NCBI GenBank assembly: GCA_026692825.1
Contig: JAPLOC010000983.1
Span: forward strand, 1,481-7,720
Direction of reading: 5' to 3'
Origin: Planctomycetota bacterium
Lineage (GTDB): Bacteria; Planctomycetota; Planctomycetia; Planctomycetales; Planctomycetaceae
DNA: 6,240 nt
Shown here: one piece after another, positions 1-6,240 of the stretch
Position numbering within the stretch: the stretch's first letter is position 1
How the letters are laid out: every line of letters starts with the position of its first letter
Notes under the pieces: model-generated
The model's input: only the letters and a program-made list of their open reading frames with translations
Database searches by the model: none
Told to the model about the DNA's origin: nothing
Made by a program: the position numbers and the translations under genes

Positions 1-905
1 TTGCGATGGAAACCGGTGGCGATGCGCTGCGCCCGGGTCGCGTTGGGCAGCATGTCCCCCGCGATCTGTTCCACGGTGAACTGGTCAAATGGAAGATCGC
101 GATTGAGCGCGTCGATCACCCACTCGCGGTACATCCAAATGGAACGGGCGGTATCGCGAGTGAAACCGTTCGAGTCGGCGTAGCGCGAAAGATCGAGCCA
201 ATGCCGACCCCAGCGTTCCCCAAAATGAGGCGACTGCAGCAGTCGTTCCACCAGCAGTTCATACGCGTTGGGACGAGTATCCTGGATGAACGCCGCGACC
301 TCTTCGGGACTGGGGGGGAGGCCCAGCAGGTCGAAACTCACACGACGGATCAACGTGACTTTATCGGCTTCGGGAGACGGCGTGATTGCCTGCGATTCCA
401 AACGCGCGATGACGAACGCGTCGATCGGATTCCGCGTCGTCACGCCGCTTTTCACAACCGGGGGAAGCTTCCGACGGACCGGTTGGAATGCCCAATGGTC
501 GGCCCCCTTCCTGGGAGCCGTGGCAGGCTCGGCGTCCGGGAGTTTCGCTCCCTGGTCGATCCATCGCTGGATCAGGGTGCGCTCGGCTTCGGTCGGTCGG
601 GGTTTTCCTTCCGGCGGCATCAAAGGGGCACCGTCTGCCGCCGACAGGACGCGAAACAACACGCTCTCGGCACTTTTCCCCGCGACGAGTACCTCGCCAC
701 TGTCTCCCCCCGCGCGAATCGCCGACGTCAAATCGAGCCGCAGCCCTCCCTTTGGCTTCTCGGCACCGTGACAGTCGGCACAGTAGCGCTGAAAAACGGG
801 GGCGACGTCACGAGTGAAATCAGCCTCGTCGGCAGCCTGCGCGACGGGGCCAGGGAACCCGCCCAGCAGCAGGGCGGAAGCTAAAATCAGGCAGGAAGTC
901 CGCAT
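1..905 (-). CDS. Secreted planctomycete cytochrome c-like (PSCyt1) + DUF1549 protein, 3' end outside window
   Basis: Read on the minus strand from ATG at 905-903, the frame stays open for 301 codons to the left edge, so the C-terminal part is missing. Residues 1-25 look like a Sec signal peptide: MRTS, a Leu/Ala-rich core, then a likely cleavage site around AQA-AD. Next is a c-type haem motif, CADCH (C42, C45, H46), and a downstream MPP (M96) that could supply the second haem ligand. This matches the planctomycete cytochrome c domain (PSCyt1). After HWAFQP (137-142), the stretch from about residue 160 carries DUF1549 (PSCyt2) signatures: NPIDAFV, LIRRVSFDLLGLPP, ERWGRHWLDLARYADSNG and QIAGDMLP. 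Family members usually continue into DUF1553 and total 700-1000 residues, so about a third is present. They are abundant in planctomycetes, often beside a DUF1501 gene, and probably act outside the cytoplasm; their biochemical role is not established. A weak GGAG (917-920) lies 11 nt before the ATG. The gene is divergent from the chaperones and probably unrelated to them. Confidence 0.9.
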   Translation of the reverse strand, partial: MRTSCLILASALLLGGFPGPVAQAADEADFTRDVAPVFQRYCADCHGAEKPKGGLRLDLTSAIRAGGDSGEVLVAGKSAESVLFRVLSAADGAPLMPPEGKPRPTEAERTLIQRWIDQGAKLPDAEPATAPRKGADHWAFQPVRRKLPPVVKSGVTTRNPIDAFVIARLESQAITPSPEADKVTLIRRVSFDLLGLPPSPEEVAAFIQDTRPNAYELLVERLLQSPHFGERWGRHWLDLSRYADSNGFTRDTARSIWMYREWVIDALNRDLPFDQFTVEQIAGDMLPNATRAQRIATGFHR

Positions 906-1152
906 TGTTCACGCAACTCCGATCGAGCCGACACGTCTCGAATAGAAACACATCATGGTCCCTTGATTCTACAGCGCAGGGCAGGGCGTGTCGATTTATA
1001 CGCCACGCGGCCGAAAACCATCCAAATCTTGATATTCAGGCGGGTGGTTCTTGGGAAGCCATCGCACGCCGCCGAAGCCAATGACGTGGTGGCTGACGCC
1101 GAATCCAGACAATGGTTCACTCACTTCGGCAGCCGCCGGGCTCAAGACAAAA
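906..1152. other. Left part of the divergent intergenic region, no gene seen
   Basis: The region between the two divergent start codons is 468 bp (906-1373). In its left half I find only the sigma70-like boxes facing left at 966-994. A plus-strand frame open from 963 to 1295 has no ribosome binding site, no recognisable motif, and runs across the regulatory elements of groEL, so I do not call it a gene. No tRNA-like fold, repeat array or CIRCE operator was seen. Confidence 0.6.
966..994 (-). promoter_or_regulatory. Candidate sigma70-type promoter for the PSCyt1/DUF1549 gene
   Basis: Read on the minus strand there is TCGACA (994-989; 5 of 6 to TTGACA), a 17-nt spacer, then TAGAAT (971-966; 5 of 6 to TATAAT). 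A start near 959 would give a leader of about 55 nt before the ATG at 905. Spacing and match are good, but such boxes can arise by chance and no transcript data are available. Confidence 0.4.
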
Positions 1153-1192
1153 CTGTCAGTCACAAAGTCAACCTGACGGCTGACCTGTCAGT
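1153..1192. repeat. Pair of CTGTCAGT direct repeats upstream of groEL1
   Basis: CTGTCAGT occurs at 1153-1160 and again at 1185-1192, exactly 32 bp apart or about three helical turns. Between them, CTGACGG (1173-1179) is one mismatch from the reverse complement of CTGTCAG. The second copy abuts the palindrome at 1193-1207. Face-of-helix spacing upstream of a sigma54 promoter fits multiple activator sites; this is inference from pattern and position. Confidence 0.4.
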
Positions 1193-1207
1193 TTGGCAGA
1201 CTGCCAA
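1193..1207. promoter_or_regulatory. Perfect palindrome, candidate upstream activator (enhancer) site for groEL1
   Basis: TTGGCAG-A-CTGCCAA is a perfect 7-1-7 inverted repeat. Its centre (1200) lies about 102 bp upstream of the start predicted from the sigma54 promoter at 1275-1291. Enhancer-binding proteins that drive sigma54 promoters normally bind dyad sites 80-150 bp upstream. The dyad is seen directly; its function and the identity of the binding protein are inferred. A repressor operator is less likely at this distance. Confidence 0.55.
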
Positions 1208-1274
1208 GTTGCCGAAAAACGGTCGACGCCGTGTAAATCGTGAACCTGTTGTGGGTTGCGCGTTTTGGGTTCGC

Positions 1275-1291
1275 TTGGCACAGCGATTGCT
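1275..1291 (+). promoter_or_regulatory. Sigma54 (RpoN) -24/-12 promoter for groEL1
   Basis: TTGGCAC (1275-1281), a 5-nt spacer (1282-1286) and TTGCT (1287-1291) match the sigma54 consensus TGGCAC-N5-TTGCW at every defined position, with the invariant GG (1277-1278) and GC (1289-1290) at the required distance. The predicted start is about 1302, giving a 72-nt leader before the GTG at 1374. Transcription from such promoters needs an ATPase activator, and the palindrome at 1193-1207 is well placed for one. I found no convincing sigma70, sigma32 or CIRCE signal between here and the start codon. Confidence 0.75.
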
Positions 1292-1322
1292 TTGACCTTC
1301 AGGCAGAATTCGGAACCACGCG

Positions 1323-1336
1323 AACACGCACGTGTT
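1323..1336 (+). other. Small hairpin in the groEL1 leader
   Basis: AACAC-GCAC-GTGTT forms a 5-bp stem with a 4-nt loop (a 14-nt near-palindrome) about 20 nt into the predicted leader. It ends 26 nt before the GAGGAG ribosome binding site. It might protect the 5' end of the message or serve as a minor protein site, but it is short enough to be chance. Confidence 0.25.
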
Positions 1337-1362
1337 GAACTGGCTGAGAGTCTCTATTCGTT

Positions 1363-1368
1363 GAGGAG
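1363..1368 (+). promoter_or_regulatory. Ribosome binding site supporting the GTG start of groEL1
   Basis: GAGGAG lies 5 nt before GTG at 1374. It decides the start: translation from this GTG gives the expected GroEL N-terminus (MAKLMIFDED), and no in-frame ATG sits nearer. Confidence 0.75.
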
Positions 1369-1373
1369 AAGCT

Positions 1374-3071
1374 GTGGCGAAACTGATGATCTTCGATGAG
1401 GATGTGCATAAGAGTCTGCTGGCAGGGGTCGGCAAGCTCGCCCGCGCTGTCGGAAGCACGCTGGGCCCCCGCGGCCGAAATGCCGTGCTCGACAAGGGGT
1501 GGGGCGCTCCCAAGGTCACCAAAGACGGTGTCACCGTCGCGGAGGATATTGACCTCGAAGACGCGTTCGAGAACATGGGGGCTCAACTGGTGAAGGAGGC
1601 GGCGTCGAAGACCAGCGATGTCGCCGGTGACGGAACCACCACCGCCACGATCCTCGCTGAAGCCATCTACAAAGAGGGTCTGAAGTACCTCGCGAGCGGT
1701 GCCGACCCGATGTCGCTCTCCCGCGGCATCCAAAAGGCGGTTCTGGCGGTCGTCGAAGAGCTGAAGAAGCTCTCGAAGAGCGTTGACGCCAAGGACAAGA
1801 AGGCGACTCAGACCGTCGCGACCATCGCTGGCAACAACGATCCGGAAATCGGCGGCATTCTCGCCTCGGCTCTGGTTCAAGTCGGCAAAGACGGCGTGAT
1901 CACGGTCGAAGAAGGTCGCCAGACCAGCACCTCCGTCGAATTGGTCGAGGGGATGCAGTTCGATCGTGGCTATCTGTCGCCACACTTCGTCACCGATCAG
2001 GACGAGCAGACCTGCGAACTGGAAAACTGCCGCATCCTGATTTACGAAGAGAAGATTACCAGCGCCAAATCGCTGGTTCCTCTGCTCGAAAAGATCTCGA
2101 AGGCCCGCGTGCCGCTGCTGATCATCGCCGAAGATATCGAAGGGGAAGCCCTCTCGACGCTGGTGGTCAACAAGCTCCGTGGCATCATCTCTGTGGCGGC
2201 CGTGAAGGCTCCCGGTTATGGCGATCGTCGCAAGGCGATGCTCGGCGATATCGCCGTGCTGACCGGCGGCAAGGCGATTTTCAAAGACCTGGGAATTAAG
2301 CTCGAGAACGTCACGCTCGGCGACCTGGGAACCGCGAAGAAGATCAACATCGACGCCGAGAACACCACCGTCGTGAAGGGTGCTGGTTCCAAGGCCGAGA
2401 TCGAAGGTCGTGCGGAGCAGATTCGTCGCGAGGTCAAAGAGACCGACAGCGAATACGACCGCGAGAAGCTCCAGGAACGCCTGGCGAAATTGGCCGGTGG
2501 CGTGGCGCAGATCAACGTCGGTGCCGCGACCGAAACCGCCATGAAAGAGCGGAAGGATCTGATCGAAGACGCGCTCGCCGCGACTCGCGCCGCGCTCGAA
2601 GAGGGGATCGTCCCCGGTGGTGGCGTCGCCCTGATGCGGTGCGGTGCCGGCATCGAAAAGCTCGGTCTCGAAGGAGACGAGCGGTTCGGTGGCAAGATCG
2701 TCCAGAACGTGCTGGAGATCCCCCTGCGATACATCGCCACCAACGCGGGCCTCGACGGTTCGGTCGTGGCGAACAACGTTCGCAAGCTGAAGACGAAGAC
2801 CCACGGTTACGACGCGCTCAACGACACGTACGGCGACATGTTTGACGCCGGCATCGTTGACCCGACAAAGGTCACCCGCTCGGCGTTGCAGAATGCCGCC
2901 AGCGTCGCGTGCCTGCTGCTGACGACCGATTCGGTCATCGTCGACGAACCGAAGAAGGAAGAAGATTCCCACCACGATCATCACCACGATGGCGGCGGCA
3001 TGGGAGGGATGGGTGGCATGGGCGGAATGGGTGGCATGGGAGGCATGGGTGGAATGGATATGGGGATGTAG
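1374..3071 (+). CDS. groEL: Chaperonin GroEL, 60 kDa subunit, first copy
   Basis: This is a complete GroEL of 565 residues (E. coli 548), starting at GTG. It forms the double-ring ATPase chamber in the cytoplasm that folds proteins with GroES. The equatorial ATP site is intact: TLGPRGRN (29-36), DGVTV with the Asp at 51 equivalent to E. coli D52, GDGTTTAT (D86), a later IEDAL carrying the Asp equivalent to D398, and PGGGVAL. The apical segment EGMQFDRGYLSPHF keeps most client/GroES contact positions, but His204 replaces the usual Tyr203. LVPLLEKI and LSTLVVN keep the other hydrophobic contacts. DPTKVTRSALQNAASVA near the end is typical. The C-terminus is longer than usual: a charged linker, a His/Asp cluster (533-539), then seven Gly-Gly-Met units ending DMGM. 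The predicted sigma54 promoter and palindrome lie upstream, and groES follows after 107 nt with no evident terminator, so co-transcription is likely. Confidence 0.97.
   Translation: MAKLMIFDEDVHKSLLAGVGKLARAVGSTLGPRGRNAVLDKGWGAPKVTKDGVTVAEDIDLEDAFENMGAQLVKEAASKTSDVAGDGTTTATILAEAIYKEGLKYLASGADPMSLSRGIQKAVLAVVEELKKLSKSVDAKDKKATQTVATIAGNNDPEIGGILASALVQVGKDGVITVEEGRQTSTSVELVEGMQFDRGYLSPHFVTDQDEQTCELENCRILIYEEKITSAKSLVPLLEKISKARVPLLIIAEDIEGEALSTLVVNKLRGIISVAAVKAPGYGDRRKAMLGDIAVLTGGKAIFKDLGIKLENVTLGDLGTAKKINIDAENTTVVKGAGSKAEIEGRAEQIRREVKETDSEYDREKLQERLAKLAGGVAQINVGAATETAMKERKDLIEDALAATRAALEEGIVPGGGVALMRCGAGIEKLGLEGDERFGGKIVQNVLEIPLRYIATNAGLDGSVVANNVRKLKTKTHGYDALNDTYGDMFDAGIVDPTKVTRSALQNAASVACLLLTTDSVIVDEPKKEEDSHHDHHHDGGGMGGMGGMGGMGGMGGMGGMDMGM
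2970..3056 (+). repeat. His/Asp cluster and seven GGM units encoding the GroEL1 tail
   Basis: Codons at 2970-2990 encode HHDHHHD, and 2994-3056 encode seven Gly-Gly-Met triplets as a degenerate 9-bp repeat. GGM tails project into the GroEL cavity and are common. A His-rich stretch just before the tail is less usual and could bind metal ions, as His-rich chaperonin tails elsewhere are thought to do. Varied third bases argue against very recent repeat expansion. Confidence 0.85.
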
Positions 3072-3178
3072 GTTTCCTCAATCCGATTCGCTCACGCAAT
3101 CGCATTCCGCTGGCTGCTTGATTTCGAAGACTTAGACACAACTGCAAGAACCTCACTCTGGAACTGGAGTAATACGCA

Positions 3179-3472
3179 ATGGCAACGACGTTGAAGCCGC
3201 TTGATGACCGCGTGGTTGTTCAGCCCATGGAAGCCGAGACCACCACTGCCGGTGGAATCGTTCTCCCAGACACGGCGAAAGAAAAGCCCCAGCGTGGCAA
3301 GGTGACCGCCGTCGGTCCCGGCCGGATGATGGACAGTGGCGAGCGTTCGCCTTTGGCCGTGGCGGTGGGTGACGAAGTGCTGTTCAGCAAGTACGGCGGC
3401 ACCGACATCGAAGTCGACGGCAAGGATGTGAAGATCCTGCGCGAGAGCGACATTCTCGCCAAGCTTGTCTAG
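3179..3472 (+). CDS. groES: Co-chaperonin GroES, 10 kDa
   Basis: A complete protein of 97 residues, the family's usual length. GroES heptamers cap the GroEL ring and enclose the client. Residues 5-13 (LKPLDDRVV) give the standard N-terminal strand. The mobile loop that docks on GroEL runs from about 18 to 35 and carries the GGIVLP motif (about 25-30), whose hydrophobic triplet contacts the apical domain. The end VDGKDVKILRESDILA is typical. GGAG at 3166-3169 lies 9 nt before the ATG. The gene sits between two groEL copies: 107 nt after groEL1 and 39 nt before groEL2. That spacing suggests one transcript. In most bacteria groES precedes groEL, so here its nearest upstream partner is groEL1. 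Confidence 0.97.
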   Translation: MATTLKPLDDRVVVQPMEAETTTAGGIVLPDTAKEKPQRGKVTAVGPGRMMDSGERSPLAVAVGDEVLFSKYGGTDIEVDGKDVKILRESDILAKLV

Positions 3473-3497
3473 TTTTCCCTTCCGCAGAGATCTTCCC

Positions 3498-3503
3498 GAG
3501 GAG
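3498..3503 (+). promoter_or_regulatory. Ribosome binding site supporting the GTG start of groEL2
   Basis: GAGGAG ends 8 nt before GTG at 3512 and supports that start, which yields the family N-terminus MPKQLLFEDRARLKL. A second purine run, GAGG at 3507-3510, is too close to the start to be the main site. Confidence 0.65.
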
Positions 3504-3511
3504 TTTGAGGC

Positions 3512-5067
<1,556 letters not shown>

Positions 5068-5095
5068 GCGGATCGCGATTCAGACCGCTCGTTAC

Positions 5096-5126
5096 AAACG
5101 GGCCACCCCGAGCGGGTGGCCCGTTT
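5096..5126 (+). terminator. Rho-independent terminator after groEL2
   Basis: AAACGGGCCACCC (5096-5108) and GGGTGGCCCGTTT (5114-5126) form a perfect 13-bp GC-rich stem with loop CGAGC. The downstream arm ends in TTT and runs into CCTT, so the U tract is short. It begins 28 nt after the groEL2 stop and ends 30 nt before the dnaJ start, so it probably ends or strongly reduces the groEL-groES-groEL transcript. Some read-through into dnaJ is possible. Confidence 0.8.
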
Positions 5127-5156
5127 CCTTATGCCGTCCAGACCATGCCAGCGACC

Positions 5157-6240
5157 ATGCCTGCGAAGCGCGATTACTACGAGGTACTGGGGGTGGCGAA
5201 ATCCGCCTCCGCCGACGAGATCAAGCGCGCCTACCGTAAAGCCGCCGCCGCCCATCATCCGGATCGCAATCCCGGCGACGCCGAGGCGGTGGATCGATTT
5301 AAGGAAGCTGCAGAGGCGTACGACGTGTTGTCGAATGACGACAAACGGCAGCTTTACGACCGCTTGGGTCACGAAGCGTTTTCCCGAGGTGGTGGTGGAC
5401 GCGGCCCGACCGCCGGCTTTCAGGATCTTGAAGAGATCTTTGGGGCGTTTGGGGGAGTGTTCGAGGGACTATTCGGAGGGGCACAACGGGGTGGTGGCGG
5501 GCGCGGCGGTCCGCGTGCGTCGAAAGGAGACAGTCTCCGCTGCCGGATTCAATTGGAACTCAAAGAAGCCGCGTTCGGCTGCTCCAAAACCGTTGAAGTC
5601 GACCGCGACGAATTGTGCGAGGACTGTAAGGGCTCGGGGGCCAAGGCCGGCTCAAGTCCGGTCAAGTGCGACTACTGCGGCGGTCGCGGCCAGGTGATTC
5701 AGCAGCAGGCGTTTTTTCGGATTCAGACGACTTGCCCGGCCTGTAAAGGGGCGGGAGAGGTGGTCCGCGAAAAATGCGGTTCGTGCAGTGGGAGTGGCCG
5801 AAAGTCGAAGCGGGCCCGGCTGGATGTTCGCGTCCCGGCGGGGGTCGAAGATGGTATGCAGTTGTGCCTTCGTGGCGAGGGAGATCCCGGAGATCGGGGA
5901 GGGCCACGTGGCGATCTGTATTGCGAACTTCACATCAAGCCCCATCCCCTGTTCGAGCGTGATGGGTCGAACCTGCACTGCACCGTACCGATCAGTTTCA
6001 CCCAGGCGGCGCTGGGAACGAGTTTTGAAATTCCTCTGCTGGACGGGAAGCACCTCCTGGAAATCCCGCCCGGGACACAACCGGGTGACGTCCTGAAAAT
6101 CGCCCGGCAGGGAATGCCGCACTACCAGACGCAGCGCAAGGGAGATGTACTGGTCGAGGTGCAAGTCGAGATCCCGCGCAAACTCGGTCCTCGGCAGGAG
6201 GAACTGATTCGCGAACTTGCGGAACTGGAACACAAAAATG
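5157..6240 (+). CDS. dnaJ: Chaperone DnaJ (Hsp40, type I), 3' end outside window
   Basis: Open from ATG 5157 to the right edge: 361 residues, against 376 for E. coli DnaJ, so probably only a short C-terminal piece is missing. DnaJ delivers unfolded clients to DnaK and stimulates its ATPase in the cytoplasm. The J domain (about 6-70) has DYYEVLGV and the HPD motif (H34-P35-D36). A Gly-rich region follows (about 78-120; FGAFGGVFEGLFGG). All four zinc-binding CXXCXGXG repeats are intact: C154/C157, C171/C174, C193/C196, C207/C210. The C-terminal client-binding domains include VPAGVEDG, GDLYCELHIKPHPLFERDG and IPPGTQPGDVLKI. Helix II reads RKAAAAHHPD, more Ala-rich than the usual RKLALKYHPD. An in-frame ATG at 5145 would add MPAT; I prefer 5157 because MPAKRDYYEVLGV matches family N-termini. 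Neither has a clear Shine-Dalgarno. The terminator at 5096-5126 separates it from groEL2, and I found no convincing promoter of its own in the gap. Confidence 0.96.
   Translation, partial: MPAKRDYYEVLGVAKSASADEIKRAYRKAAAAHHPDRNPGDAEAVDRFKEAAEAYDVLSNDDKRQLYDRLGHEAFSRGGGGRGPTAGFQDLEEIFGAFGGVFEGLFGGAQRGGGGRGGPRASKGDSLRCRIQLELKEAAFGCSKTVEVDRDELCEDCKGSGAKAGSSPVKCDYCGGRGQVIQQQAFFRIQTTCPACKGAGEVVREKCGSCSGSGRKSKRARLDVRVPAGVEDGMQLCLRGEGDPGDRGGPRGDLYCELHIKPHPLFERDGSNLHCTVPISFTQAALGTSFEIPLLDGKHLLEIPPGTQPGDVLKIARQGMPHYQTQRKGDVLVEVQVEIPRKLGPRQEELIRELAELEHKN

Noticed and set aside
6..884. A 292-codon open frame on the plus strand
   Set aside because: It is the antisense shadow of the PSCyt1/DUF1549 gene, whose minus-strand translation has a signal peptide, haem motif and family signatures; the plus-strand product has none.
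1351..1369. RNA thermometer hiding the groEL1 ribosome binding site
   Set aside because: TCTC (1351-1354) can pair with GAGA (1366-1369), but only 4 bp form, too weak for a thermosensor.
1210..1373. CIRCE operator, sigma32 promoter or IHF site upstream of groEL1
   Set aside because: I found no TTAGCACTC/GAGTGCTAA pair and no sigma32-like boxes. AATCGTGAACCTGTTG (from about 1226) only loosely resembles an IHF site and misses key positions.
1299..2987. A 562-codon open frame on the minus strand
   Set aside because: It lies opposite groEL1, which is unmistakable. Its length comes from GC-rich codon use; the product (rich in R, D, V, L, H) resembles no family I know and has no ribosome binding site I could find.
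3111..3126. Possible second sigma54 promoter between groEL1 and groES
   Set aside because: TGGC is present, but the -12 element reads TTTC and lacks the required GC.

Overview
The window is a chaperone locus from a bacterium, very probably a planctomycete. The clearest taxonomic marker is the gene leaving the left edge on the minus strand: a secreted protein with a c-type haem motif followed by a DUF1549-type region, a combination typical of Planctomycetes. The groEL-groES-groEL-dnaJ order also fits what I remember of planctomycete genomes such as Rhodopirellula; I could not check this here. All genes use GC-rich codons. I cannot name the genus.

Layout. Bases 1-905 (minus) hold the 5' part of the PSCyt1/DUF1549 gene. 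Bases 906-1373 are a divergent intergenic region. On its left is a sigma70-like promoter candidate facing the cytochrome gene. On its right is a near-perfect sigma54 (-24/-12) promoter facing groEL, with a perfect 15-bp palindrome about 100 bp upstream of the predicted start, where an enhancer-binding activator would sit. Then come groEL1 (1374-3071), groES (3179-3472) and a second groEL (3512-5067). The second copy is broken: relative to groEL1 it lacks 76 nt near its intermediate domain and its reading frame shifts there. A strong hairpin terminator (5096-5126) follows. dnaJ starts at about 5157 and runs off the right edge just short of its expected end.

How the genes work together. GroEL and GroES form the ATP-driven folding chamber, and DnaJ delivers clients to DnaK. 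GroEL1 is complete: it has the ATP-site motifs, a Gly-Gly-Met tail and an added His/Asp cluster before that tail. GroEL2 has no Gly-Gly-Met tail, and as sequenced it cannot make a full subunit. The upstream sequence suggests control by sigma54 and an activator; I see no CIRCE (HrcA) operator.

I see no mobile element, CRISPR array, tRNA or rRNA. The points most worth following up are the sigma54 promoter with its palindrome and the 76-nt lesion in groEL2, which could be a real mutation or a sequencing/assembly error.
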